Assembly (NCBI GenBank): GCA_023388715.1
Contig: JAEWFT010000038.1
Coordinates: forward strand, 1-28,642
Length of the DNA: 28,642 nucleotides
Origin: Pseudomonadota bacterium
GTDB lineage: Bacteria > Pseudomonadota > Gammaproteobacteria > Xanthomonadales > Xanthomonadaceae
Direction of reading: 5' to 3'
Made by a program: the position numbers and the translations under genes. The notes under the pieces were generated by a model. The model did no database searches, had not been told where the DNA came from, and worked only from the letters and a program-made list of their open reading frames with translations. This document shows, piece by piece, positions 16,003 to 23,983 of the stretch; within the stretch, counting starts at the first letter, position 1, and each line of letters begins with the position of its first letter.

Positions 16003-17559
16003 ATGCTGTTCCAGCGCGTCAAGCCGCTCGACAAGATCTTGGAAACCGCGGAGAGGAAGCCGCTCAACCGCCAGCTCGGCGCATTCCAGCTGACGATGCT
16101 GGGCATCGGCGCCATCATCGGCACCGGCATCTTCGTGTTGACCGCGGAGGCGGGCCAGAAGGCCGGCCCGGCGATGATGATCGCGTTCGTGATCGCGGCG
16201 GTGGTCTGCGCGCTGGCGGCGCTGGCCTATTCGGAACTGGCATCCATGGTGCCGGTGTCCGGTTCGGCCTACACCTACACCTACGGCGTCATGGGCGAAG
16301 GCCTGGCCTGGGTCGTCGGCTGGGCATTGGTGCTGGAATACGCGGTCGCCGCCGGCGCGGTGTCGGTGGGCTGGTCCGGCTACATGAACGGGCTGCTCAC
16401 CAGCGCAGGGATGGAGCTTCCACGCGCGCTGAAGAGCGGGCCGATGGATGGCGGCGCCTTCAACCTGCTGGCGTTCCTGATCGCGCTGCTGGTGACGTGG
16501 CTCCTGGTGATCGGCACTTCCAAGTCGGCGAAGGTCAACGCGATCCTGGTGCTGGTCAAGGTGGCGGCACTGGTGGCCTTCATCGCGCTGGCGATCCCGG
16601 CGGTGCAGGACGCCAACTTCGAGCCGTTCTTCCCGACCGGTTGGGGCAGCCCGATGGGCGGCATCGGCGTGCTGGGTGCGGCGGCCTCCATCTTCTTCGC
16701 CTACGTCGGCTTCGACGCGGTCTCCACCGCGGCGGAGGAAACCAAGAATCCGAATCGCAACATCCCGATCGGCCTGATCGGCTCGTTGGTGGTGTGCACC
16801 ATCTTCTACCTGCTGGTCAGCTACGGCGCGGTCGGCGCGATCGGCTCGCAGCCGATGCTGGATGCCGCCGGCGTGGCCATCCATCCGGGCACCCCGGAGC
16901 TGGCCGCCGCCTGCGCCGCGGAGATCGCGCGACTCGGCACCGAGCCGCTGGTCTGCAGCCGCGAGCCGCTGGCCCACGTGCTCAAGGTGCTGGGCTTTGC
17001 CGGCTGGGGAAACGCCATCGGCCTGGCCGCCGCACTGGCGCTTCCCTCGGTCATCCTGATGATGATCTTCGGCCAGACCCGCATCTTCTTCACCATGTCG
17101 CGCGACGGCCTGCTGCCGGAGAAGCTGTCCACCGTGCATCCCAAGTTCCACACGCCGCACGTGATCACGATCATCACCGGCATCTTCGTGGCGTTCTTCG
17201 CCGCGCTGTTCCCGGTCGGGATCCTGGCCGACATCTCCAACTCCGGCACCCTGTTCGCGTTCATGGCGGTGGCCGCGGCGGTGCTGATCCTGCGCAAGCG
17301 CGACCCGCACCGCCACCGTCCGTTCCGCACCCCGTTTGCGTGGGTGGTCTGCCCGCTCGCGATCGCCGGCTGCCTGCTGCTGTTCCTCAACCTGTCGGTC
17401 TATACCATCGGCCTGTTCTTCGGCTGGGCGGTGATCGGGCTGGTGATCTACGTGCTGTACGGCTACCGCAACAGCGACCTGGCCCGCGGCATCACCGGTC
17501 CGGAAGGCGGCCCGAAGATCGATCCGGAGCCGCCGTTCCACGAAGGTCCGCAAGCCTGA
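16003..17559 (+). CDS. APC-superfamily amino-acid permease (cationic amino-acid transporter-like)
   Basis: A 518-residue inner-membrane transporter with about 12 TM helices. The first helix carries the APC motif GIGAIIGTGIFVLTA, followed by AGPAMMIAFVIAA and ALAYSELASMVPVSGSAYTYTY, typical of YhdG/CAT-like permeases. A long periplasmic loop lies near residues 285-325 and contains two Cys, unusual but seen in this subfamily. The C-terminal tail is short and acidic (EGGPKIDPEPPF). The substrate is probably a basic or broad-range amino acid; the exact one cannot be read. The ATG at 16003 has GGGGAG six bases upstream; the longer frame from 15877 lacks a site. It ends at a strong bidirectional terminator. 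Confidence 0.9.
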   Translation: MLFQRVKPLDKILETAERKPLNRQLGAFQLTMLGIGAIIGTGIFVLTAEAGQKAGPAMMIAFVIAAVVCALAALAYSELASMVPVSGSAYTYTYGVMGEGLAWVVGWALVLEYAVAAGAVSVGWSGYMNGLLTSAGMELPRALKSGPMDGGAFNLLAFLIALLVTWLLVIGTSKSAKVNAILVLVKVAALVAFIALAIPAVQDANFEPFFPTGWGSPMGGIGVLGAAASIFFAYVGFDAVSTAAEETKNPNRNIPIGLIGSLVVCTIFYLLVSYGAVGAIGSQPMLDAAGVAIHPGTPELAAACAAEIARLGTEPLVCSREPLAHVLKVLGFAGWGNAIGLAAALALPSVILMMIFGQTRIFFTMSRDGLLPEKLSTVHPKFHTPHVITIITGIFVAFFAALFPVGILADISNSGTLFAFMAVAAAVLILRKRDPHRHRPFRTPFAWVVCPLAIAGCLLLFLNLSVYTIGLFFGWAVIGLVIYVLYGYRNSDLARGITGPEGGPKIDPEPPFHEGPQA

Positions 17560-17573
17560 TCCAGGCGACCACG

Positions 17574-17601
17574 AAAAAACCCGGCCCAGGCCGGGTTTTT
17601 T
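17574..17601. terminator. Bidirectional Rho-independent terminator between permease and TonB receptor genes
   Basis: A6 - CCCGGC - CCAG loop - GCCGGG - T6. The six A and six T flanking a perfect 6-bp GC stem make it work in both directions. It ends the permease transcript (stop 17559) and the convergent receptor transcript (stop 17623). Confidence 0.9.
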
Positions 17602-17622
17602 CTTGCGCGCGGGTTGCTGCGG

Positions 17623-19842
17623 TTACCAGTCGAAGCCGAGCGTCAGGCTGAGGTTGCGCCCCGGGCGCGTGTGGAAGTCGAGTGGCGGCGAGATGGCCCG
17701 CGGATCGATGCCGCGCACCGACGTCCAGTCCCAATGCTTGCGGTCGGCGAGGTTCTGCAGCGCAAGCCCCAGCCGCATCCCCGGGAGCGGCCGCCACCAG
17801 GCATAGGCGTCCAGCAGGGCGTGCCCGGGGGCATGGAACAGCGGTCCTGCACCCTGGTCGAGCCTGCCCTGGCGCGCGACCGCGGTCGCCACCAGCTCCG
17901 CGCCCCAGCGGCCGTCCAGTGGTTCCCAAGTCGCGCCAAGCACCAGCTTGGCCGGGGCCACGCTGTTCAGCGGCACGTCGCGCGCGTCGTCGCGCCCGCG
18001 TGCCCAGGCGGCGGAGGCGCGCAGCGCCCAGTCGCCCGACGCATCGGGCGTGAATGCAACGCTGGCCTCGGCGCCGTGGATCGATGCGCGGGTGCGGTTG
18101 ACCGACTGGAACACGAGGGCGCCGCTCACCGGATCGACGCCCAGGTTGGCGCGCGATTCGATCAGGTCGCGGTAGAGGTTGCGGTACGCCGAAAGCTGGG
18201 CCTGCACGCGCGGCCCATGCCAGCGCCACCCCAGCTCCAGCCCCTGGCTGGTTTCCGGGCGCAGCGCCGGATTCGGGCGCACCTCGTAATTGAGCAGCGC
18301 CAGCGACAGGCCGATGTTGACATCGCCAAACGGCGGCGCGCGGAACCCGCGGGCGAACTGCGCGAACCAGGTCGACTGCCCGCCGCCATTCCAGCGCAGG
18401 CCGAGCTTGGGCGTCCACGCATCGCGGGCGACGTCGGCGACCTCGACCTGCGGGTAGTCCTCGCGGAACAGCGCATCGGCGTGCGCGTCGAGGCGGTAGC
18501 GTTCCCAGCGCAGGCCCGGGATCACCGCAAGCCCGTCGCCCAGGCGGATCTCGTCCTGCCAGAACACGCCCACCTCGCGGCTGCGGCTTTCGGGGAAGTC
18601 GCGCACCGGGAAGCGCTCGCCCAGCACCACGTTGCTGCTGGCGCCGGTCAGCAGGTTCACCTCGCGGCCATCGCGCCGGCCGCTGTAGCGCGTCTGCGCC
18701 AGTTCGAGGCCGAAAACATGCCAATGCGAAGCGCCCGCCCCTTCGCGGCGCGCCTGCCCCAGCCATTTCAGGCCGATGTTGCGCTGGGCAAGATCGAAGC
18801 TGCGCTCGCGCAGCGACGGGAACGGCGTGGCGCGGTCGGCAAGCCGGGTCTGCGCGGTGTCCTGCAGCACGCGGTTGCGCTGGCCGTAGACCAGCAGTTC
18901 CGACGCGTCCAGCCAGCGCGCGTCGTGCGCCCATTCGCCGGCCAGGCTCAGCCGGTCGCGCTCGTAGCGGTCGTCGCCCAGCAGTTCGGTGGTGGTGGAA
19001 AAGCGCGCGGGCCCGAAGCGCAGCGAGCGCACGTCGACCTCGCTGCGCCCCCGCGAGTGGTCCAGCGCAAGGGTCCAGCGTCCCAGTCCGCCGCCGTCCC
19101 ACACCGTCTTGGCCAGTGCGCTGCGGCGCTGCTGCCGCGCCGGGTTGGCCGGCATGCTGGACGAGGCGTTGGCTACCTCGCGGCCCTCGCGGCCCGCCAG
19201 CAGCAGCATGCCCTGCAGGTCGCCGGCGCCGGTGGCGAACGCGGCCGACGCGTTGCGCCCGTGGTCGCGGCCGGACCAGCCCATGCGCCCGCCCAGGTAG
19301 TGCTCGCCTTCGGTCCGCGCGAGCAGGTCCTGCGGATCGCGCGTGCGCCAGGCCACGATCCCGGCCAGCGCATCGCTGCCGTACAGGGTCGACGCCGGGC
19401 CGCGCAGGATCTCGACCCGCTGCACCGCCTCGATGTCGACGAGGTCGCGCCCGGCGGCGGCGAACTGCCCCACCGCGAAGCCCTCGGCGACCGGGACCCC
19501 ATCGATCTCCATGCCGACGCGGTTGCCGTCCAGCCCGCGGATCGAGAAGCCCTGCCAGCCAAACCGCACGGCATCGCCCAGCGCATCCACGCCGGGCTCG
19601 TAGCGCACCAGGTCGGCGATGGTCTGCACCTGGCGGCGCTCGAACACCTCGCGGTCGAGCTCGCTCACGGTCCCGACCACCTGCGCCGCGGGCTCGGCCA
19701 CCTTGCTGGCGACCACCACCACCCGGTCGAGCTCGCGGACGGTGCGCGCATCCTCCTCGGAACCGGGGCGCGCCAGCGCGGCCACGGGCAGCGCCGCGGC
19801 GATGGCGATGGCGAGGGACAGCAATCGCGGGGGACTGCGCAT
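17623..19842 (-). CDS. TonB-dependent receptor, haemoglobin/transferrin/lactoferrin type
   Basis: A 739-residue outer-membrane receptor. The signal peptide is residues 1-25 (ends VAALA). A TonB box-like stretch (LDRVVVVAS) follows, then the plug domain (about 50-165: IADLVRYEPGVD, FSIRGLDGNRV, VEILRGPASTLYGSDALAG). A 22-strand barrel ends in FDW. FRAPPF and NPALRPETS are the FRAP and NPNL boxes of haem/haemoglobin receptors. No His lies between them, where many haem receptors carry a ligand, so haem as substrate is uncertain. The ATG at 19842 has AAGGAG ten bases upstream; longer starts lack a leader. It is divergent from nirS. No Fur box is obvious. Confidence 0.85.
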   Translation of the reverse strand: MRSPPRLLSLAIAIAAALPVAALARPGSEEDARTVRELDRVVVVASKVAEPAAQVVGTVSELDREVFERRQVQTIADLVRYEPGVDALGDAVRFGWQGFSIRGLDGNRVGMEIDGVPVAEGFAVGQFAAAGRDLVDIEAVQRVEILRGPASTLYGSDALAGIVAWRTRDPQDLLARTEGEHYLGGRMGWSGRDHGRNASAAFATGAGDLQGMLLLAGREGREVANASSSMPANPARQQRRSALAKTVWDGGGLGRWTLALDHSRGRSEVDVRSLRFGPARFSTTTELLGDDRYERDRLSLAGEWAHDARWLDASELLVYGQRNRVLQDTAQTRLADRATPFPSLRERSFDLAQRNIGLKWLGQARREGAGASHWHVFGLELAQTRYSGRRDGREVNLLTGASSNVVLGERFPVRDFPESRSREVGVFWQDEIRLGDGLAVIPGLRWERYRLDAHADALFREDYPQVEVADVARDAWTPKLGLRWNGGGQSTWFAQFARGFRAPPFGDVNIGLSLALLNYEVRPNPALRPETSQGLELGWRWHGPRVQAQLSAYRNLYRDLIESRANLGVDPVSGALVFQSVNRTRASIHGAEASVAFTPDASGDWALRASAAWARGRDDARDVPLNSVAPAKLVLGATWEPLDGRWGAELVATAVARQGRLDQGAGPLFHAPGHALLDAYAWWRPLPGMRLGLALQNLADRKHWDWTSVRGIDPRAISPPLDFHTRPGRNLSLTLGFDW

Positions 19843-19869
19843 GGGTGCCCGGCTCCTTGAGTCCCGGGT

Positions 19870-19875
19870 ATTGTA
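19870..19875 (-). promoter_or_regulatory. Candidate -10 element of the TonB receptor gene
   Basis: Read on the minus strand, TACAAT matches five of six -10 positions. It would start transcription near 19863, about 20 bases before the ATG at 19842. No -35 is clear at 16-18 bp. Confidence 0.4.
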
Positions 19876-19927
19876 GGCAACGGGGACAGCGCGTCCTCCG
19901 CCGGGGGGCGGGGTATTGGGGCCGAAC

Positions 19928-19976
19928 TTGACTTGCGTCATGAGGGGCCGGCGGACGCGGCGGGACAATGGCGTCG
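19928..19976 (+). promoter_or_regulatory. FNR/DNR-type class II promoter of nirS
   Basis: TTGACTTGCGTCAT (19928-19941) matches seven of ten positions of TTGAT-N4-ATCAA, with the TTGAC/GTCA form common in DNR/NnrR sites. Its centre is 19934.5. GACAAT at 19964-19969 is a four-of-six -10. A start at G19976 puts the box exactly at -41.5 and the -10 at -12 to -7. The leader is about 45 bases, AT-rich, with GGGGAG before the ATG. Confidence 0.65.
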
Positions 19977-20020
19977 AGATCTGTGTTTCCTTAAAAACTG
20001 TCATGGCTCAGGGGAGTCGT

Positions 20021-22156
20021 ATGAACAAGAAACTGGCAATGTCCGCATTGGCACTGGCGTTGTTCGGTGGCGCATCCGCGTACGCGGTCGCCCACATCGC
20101 CGCTGACGATCTCACCAACGAACGCCCGCCGAAAACGGTGATGGAAGCCGGCGAGGCGGCTTACCTCGCCAACTGCGCGGCCTGCCACCAGCCGACCGGC
20201 ACGGGTCTCGCCGGCGCCTTCCCGCCCCTGGCCAAGTCCGACTACCTGGCGGCCATGGACCGCGACAAGCTGATCGACTCCGTGCTGCAGGGGATCAGCG
20301 GCAAGATCACGGTCAACGGCGTGGACTACGACAACCTGATGCCGCCGATGGCGCACCTGTCCGACGCCGACATCGCGCACGCGCTGACCTACGTCACCCA
20401 CAGCTGGGGCAACAAGGGCGTCAACGTCACCGAAGCACAGGTGAAGGCGCACCGCGCGTCCACCGGTGGCGCTGTCGCGGCCGCCCCCGCCCAGGCGCAG
20501 CAGGCGGCGCAGGCGCATGCCAGCTCCACCTCCGCCGAAACCAAGTACGAGGGCGCGCCGATCGCGATGCCGGCGCAGGTGGCGATCGCCAACGACCCCA
20601 AGGGCGGGCCGCCGCTGACCGACGACGAGCGCAAGCACGCCACCCAGATCTTCTTCGAGCGCTGCGCCGGCTGCCACGGCGTGCTGCGCAAGGGCGCCAC
20701 CGGCAAGCCGCTGACCCCGGACATCACCCGCGCAAAGGGCACCGAGTACCTGAAGGCGCTGATCAACTTCGGCTCGCCCGCCGGCATGCCGAACTGGGGC
20801 ACGTCCGGCGACCTGACCGCCGCCGAGATCGATGCGATGGCACGCTTCCTCCAGCATGAGCCGCCGGCGCCGCCGGAGTGGGGCATGAAGGAGATGATGG
20901 AGAGCTACGTCGAGTTCGTCCCCGCCAACAAGCGGCCGACGAAGAAGATGAACAACTACAACATCGAGAACATCTTCGCGGTCACCCTGCGCGATTCGGG
21001 CGAGGTCGCCCTGATCGATGGCGACACCAAGAAGATCATCAACATCGTCAAGACCGGCTACGCGGTCCACATCTCGCGCACCTCGCATTCCGGCCGCTAC
21101 CTGTACACCATCGGTCGCGACGCCCGCCTGGACCTGATCGACCTCTGGTTGCCGAAGCCGGACAAGGTGGTCGAACTGAAGGTCGGCCTGGAGGCGCGTT
21201 CGGTCGAGACCTCCAAGTTCAAGGGGTTCGAGGACAAGTACGCGATCGCCGGCACCTACTGGCCGCCGCAGTTCGTGATCATGGATGGCGAGACGCTCAA
21301 GCCGCTGAAGATCGTCTCCACCCGCGGCATGACCGTGGACACGCAGGAGTACCACCCGGAGCCGCGCGTGGCCGCCATCGTGGCCTCGCACGAGCACCCG
21401 GAGTTCATCGTCAACGTCAAGGAAACCGGCAAGATCATGCTGGTCAACTACGAGGACATCGAGAACCTCAAGACCACCACGATCAACGCCGCGCGTTTCC
21501 TGCACGACGGCGGCTGGGATTCGACCAAGCGCTACTTCCTGACCGCGGCCAACCAGAGCGACAAGATCGCGGTGGTGGATTCACGCGACCAGAAGCTGGC
21601 CGCGCTGATCGACGTCGACAAGATCCCGCACCCGGGCCGCGGCGCCAACTTCATCCATCCCAAGTGCGGGCCGGTGTGGGCGACCTCGGCGCTCGGCAAC
21701 GAGAAGGTCACGCTGATCGCCACTGACCCGGTCAACCACAAGGACTGGGCGTGGAAGGTCTGCGAGGTGCTCAAGGGCCAGGGCGGCGGCTCGCTGTTCG
21801 TGAAGACCCACCCGAAGTCGAAGAACCTGTGGGTGGATACCACCCTCAACCCCGACCCCAAGATCAGCCAGTCGATCGCGGTGTTCGACACCACCAACCT
21901 GGCCAAGGGCTACGAGGTGCTGCCGATCGCCGAATGGGCGAACCTGGGCGATGGCCCCAAGCGCGTGGTGCAGCCGGAATACAACGCCGGCGGCGACGAG
22001 GTGTGGTTCTCGGTATGGAACGGCGCCAACCAGCGTTCCGCGCTGGTGGTGGTCGACGACAAGACCCGCAAGCTCAAGGCGGTGCTGGACGACAAGCGGC
22101 TGGTCACCCCGACCGGCAAGTTCAACGTCCACAACACGGTGCGTGACGTCTACTGA
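20021..22156 (+). CDS. nirS: Cytochrome cd1 nitrite reductase with an extra N-terminal cytochrome c domain
   Basis: A 711-residue periplasmic nitrite reductase making NO. A signal peptide (about 1-24) is followed by an added cytochrome c domain (about 38-125; CAACH at 52-56, probable axial Met in LMPPMAHL). An Ala/Gln linker (about 135-165) leads into a complete NirS: haem c domain with CAGCH at 215-219 and the eight-bladed d1 propeller to the end (HNTVRDVY). The d1-ligand segment GYAVHISR and the catalytic-His segments ASHEHPEF and FLHDGGWDS are intact. It is close to Pseudomonas NirS throughout. The ATG at 20021 has GGAG upstream; the ATG at 20003 does not. No nirM, nirC or haem d1 genes adjoin it. 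Confidence 0.95.
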   Translation: MNKKLAMSALALALFGGASAYAVAHIAADDLTNERPPKTVMEAGEAAYLANCAACHQPTGTGLAGAFPPLAKSDYLAAMDRDKLIDSVLQGISGKITVNGVDYDNLMPPMAHLSDADIAHALTYVTHSWGNKGVNVTEAQVKAHRASTGGAVAAAPAQAQQAAQAHASSTSAETKYEGAPIAMPAQVAIANDPKGGPPLTDDERKHATQIFFERCAGCHGVLRKGATGKPLTPDITRAKGTEYLKALINFGSPAGMPNWGTSGDLTAAEIDAMARFLQHEPPAPPEWGMKEMMESYVEFVPANKRPTKKMNNYNIENIFAVTLRDSGEVALIDGDTKKIINIVKTGYAVHISRTSHSGRYLYTIGRDARLDLIDLWLPKPDKVVELKVGLEARSVETSKFKGFEDKYAIAGTYWPPQFVIMDGETLKPLKIVSTRGMTVDTQEYHPEPRVAAIVASHEHPEFIVNVKETGKIMLVNYEDIENLKTTTINAARFLHDGGWDSTKRYFLTAANQSDKIAVVDSRDQKLAALIDVDKIPHPGRGANFIHPKCGPVWATSALGNEKVTLIATDPVNHKDWAWKVCEVLKGQGGGSLFVKTHPKSKNLWVDTTLNPDPKISQSIAVFDTTNLAKGYEVLPIAEWANLGDGPKRVVQPEYNAGGDEVWFSVWNGANQRSALVVVDDKTRKLKAVLDDKRLVTPTGKFNVHNTVRDVY

Positions 22157-22178
22157 CGCCCCTCGCCTGCCCCGACGA

Positions 22179-22209
22179 CCCCGCCGCGCAAGCGCGGCGG
22201 GGTTTTTTT
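22179..22209 (+). terminator. Rho-independent terminator of nirS
   Basis: A perfect 10-bp stem CCCCGCCGCG/CGCGGCGGGG with a CAAG loop, then seven T. It begins 22 bases after the nirS stop. Confidence 0.92.
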
Positions 22210-22251
22210 GCCCTCGAGAAACGGTAGAGGCTAAGCCGCCTCGAACCAGCC

Positions 22252-22277
22252 AAAAAAAAGCGCCCCTTGCGGGGCGC
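22252..22277 (-). terminator. Rho-independent terminator of the HiPIP gene
   Basis: On the minus strand GCGCCCC/GGGGCGC (7-bp stem, four-base loop) is followed by eight T (22259 to 22252). It lies 45 bases past the HiPIP stop. The two terminators insulate the convergent nirS and HiPIP genes. Confidence 0.9.
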
Positions 22278-22321
22278 CACCATGCGTCTTCCTGGCGAGC
22301 GGGCTTGGCGGCCCGCGTGGC

Positions 22322-22663
22322 TCAGACCTTCTTGGCCCAGGCCGAGCACCAGCCCTTGGCGGCCACCGAGTGCTGCGGGAACAGGGTGCAGGGGCCGTAG
22401 GCCTGGCCAGCGGCGCCCTTGTAGAGCATGCAGTTGGCGCAGTCGCTGCCAGGCTTGAATGCCTTGTGGGTGATGCCCTTGGTGGTCTCGGTGTAGGCCA
22501 GTGCCTTGGCCTGCGGGTTGTCCAGCGGCAGCTTCGGCAGCGCCTTGGCGGCGGCGGCAGCCGGCTTGGCCTGCGCGAAGGCCTCCCGCCCGGCCAGCGG
22601 GGCCATGGCCATCATCGCCGCGAAACCGAAGAACTTGCGGCGGCTGGAATCGTGCTCGTGCAT
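22322..22663 (-). CDS. High-potential iron-sulfur protein (HiPIP), Tat-exported
   Basis: A 113-residue HiPIP, a small periplasmic 4Fe-4S electron carrier. The N-terminus has a twin-arginine signal (SSRRKFFGFAAMM) with cleavage near AFA/QA at about residue 30. An Ala/Lys-rich spacer precedes the mature fold. Four cysteines at 75, 78, 92 and 106 (CANC, GPC, GWC) have the HiPIP spacing and the conserved aromatic residue before the last Cys. It probably gives electrons to NirS or another terminal reductase. The gene is convergent with nirS and carries an FNR-type promoter of its own. The ATG at 22663 has AGGAGG nine bases upstream; the longer frame to 22798 would overlap mtnB. Confidence 0.93.
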   Translation of the reverse strand: MHEHDSSRRKFFGFAAMMAMAPLAGREAFAQAKPAAAAAKALPKLPLDNPQAKALAYTETTKGITHKAFKPGSDCANCMLYKGAAGQAYGPCTLFPQHSVAAKGWCSAWAKKV

Positions 22664-22685
22664 CGTGGGAAGCCTCCTGTAGGAC

Positions 22686-22734
22686 TGTGCGTATGATGCC
22701 CCCGGCGCGCGCCCCGGTGGTTGACCGGAATCAA
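22686..22734 (-). promoter_or_regulatory. FNR/DNR-type class II promoter of the HiPIP gene
   Basis: Read on the minus strand, TTGATTCCGGTCAA (22734 to 22721) matches nine of ten positions of TTGAT-N4-ATCAA. Its centre is 22727.5. CATCAT (22698 to 22693) is a four-of-six -10. A start at 22686 (an A on the minus strand) puts the box exactly at -41.5. The leader is about 23 bases and contains AGGAGG. Confidence 0.75.
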
Positions 22735-22783
22735 GTGGAACCCCCTGCGGATGCAGTTGATGCGGCGTGGATTCAGCTTCACC

Positions 22784-22789
22784 TACACT
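22784..22789 (+). promoter_or_regulatory. Candidate -10 element of mtnBDC, implying a leaderless transcript
   Basis: TACACT (four of six) ends seven bases before the mtnB ATG, so transcription would begin at or within a base of the start codon. No Shine-Dalgarno precedes the ATG. No -35 is obvious. Confidence 0.3.
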
Positions 22790-22796
22790 CTTGCGC

Positions 22797-23444
22797 ATGA
22801 CCGAGAATCATTCCCGACAAATGCCCGGTGATCCCGCCCGCTTCCGCCACCTGGCCGGCGAGCTGATTACCAATATCCGCGAACTGGGCCAGGCCGGGTG
22901 GACGCCCGCCACCAGCAGCAACTTCTCCAGCCGGATCGACGCCGGGCACCTTGCGATCACCGTCTCCGGACGCGACAAGGCGCGCCTGACCGAGGACGAC
23001 CTGATGGTGGTCGACCTCGAGGGCCGGCCGGTCGGTACCGACCTGCGGCCATCGGCGGAAACGCTGCTGCATACCCAGCTGTACCGCCGCTTCCCGGAGA
23101 TCGGCTGCGTGCTGCACACCCATTCCCGTACCCAGACCGTCGCCTCGCGCCTGTTCGCGCCACAAGGCCACGTCCGCTTCGAGGGCTACGAGCTGCAGAA
23201 GGCCTTCCACGGCAACAGCACCCACGAAGGCGCGATGGACGTGCCGGTGTTCCCCAATACCCAGGACATGCCCGAACTGGCCGCGCGCGTCGATGCCGCG
23301 CTGGATGCCGGGCCGCTCTGGGGGTACCTGATCGACGGCCATGGGTTGTACGCCTGGGGCCGCACCATGGCCGAGGCGCGCCGCCACCTGGAGGCGTTCG
23401 AATTCCTGCTCGGCTGCGAACTGGACCTGAGGAGGTTGGCATGA
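22797..23444 (+). CDS. mtnB: Methylthioribulose-1-phosphate dehydratase
   Basis: A 215-residue class II aldolase-fold protein that dehydrates 5-methylthioribulose-1-phosphate to the diketo intermediate in methionine salvage. Zinc ligands are the HTH of VLHTHSRTQT and the later DGHGLYAWG. The substrate-phosphate region is PATSSNFSSRI and VSGRDKARL. FEGYELQKAF carries the acidic catalytic residue. The length is normal for MtnB. The start at 22797 gives MTENHSRQ. mtnD begins four bases before its stop region (overlap ATGAG), so the genes are coupled. No mtnA, mtnP or mtnK appears in the window. Confidence 0.92.
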   Translation: MTENHSRQMPGDPARFRHLAGELITNIRELGQAGWTPATSSNFSSRIDAGHLAITVSGRDKARLTEDDLMVVDLEGRPVGTDLRPSAETLLHTQLYRRFPEIGCVLHTHSRTQTVASRLFAPQGHVRFEGYELQKAFHGNSTHEGAMDVPVFPNTQDMPELAARVDAALDAGPLWGYLIDGHGLYAWGRTMAEARRHLEAFEFLLGCELDLRRLA

Positions 23445-23983
23445 GCCGCTTGCGCATCTTCGACGACAGCGCGCCGCAGACCGTGCTGCGCGAGACCCGG
23501 GATCATGCCGAGATCGCGCGCGAGCTGCAGGCCATCGGGGTCGGCTTCGAGCAATGGGAAGCGGCCCAGCCGGTCCGGGCAGGCGACCCGCCGGACGCGG
23601 TGATGGCCGCCTACCGCGCCGACATCGACCGCCTCGTCGCCGAGCACGGCTTCAACAGCGTCGACGTGGTCAGCATCAGCCCGGACCATCCGGACCGCGA
23701 GGCGATGCGCGGCAAGTTCCTCGACGAGCACGCCCACCGCGAGAAGGAAGTGCGCTTCTTCGTGGACGGCAGCGGGCTGTTCTCCCTACACGTGGGCGAC
23801 AAGGTGTACGAGGTGCTATGCGAGAAGGGCGACCTGATCGTGGTTCCCGACTCGGCGACCCACTGGTTCGACATGGGCCCGGCGCCGCGCTTCGTCGCCA
23901 TCCGCTTCTTCACCGAGGCCGACGGCTGGGTCGGCCATTTCACCGGCAGCGACATCGCCAAACGCTTCCCCCGCCACGAATGA
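23441..23983 (+). CDS. mtnD: Acireductone dioxygenase
   Basis: A 180-residue cupin (ARD family) that oxidises acireductone to 2-oxo-4-methylthiobutyrate and formate with Fe, or off-pathway with Ni. The metal ligands are in HAHREKE (two His and the last Glu) and the His of ATHWFDMG. These match the usual HxHxxxE...H pattern. GGAGG lies five bases before the ATG. It overlaps mtnB upstream and mtnC downstream (ATGA). Confidence 0.94.
   Translation: MSRLRIFDDSAPQTVLRETRDHAEIARELQAIGVGFEQWEAAQPVRAGDPPDAVMAAYRADIDRLVAEHGFNSVDVVSISPDHPDREAMRGKFLDEHAHREKEVRFFVDGSGLFSLHVGDKVYEVLCEKGDLIVVPDSATHWFDMGPAPRFVAIRFFTEADGWVGHFTGSDIAKRFPRHE

Noticed and set aside
20003..20020. nirS start at the ATG at 20003
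   Set aside because: No Shine-Dalgarno precedes it, whereas GGGGAG precedes the ATG at 20021, which gives a standard signal peptide.
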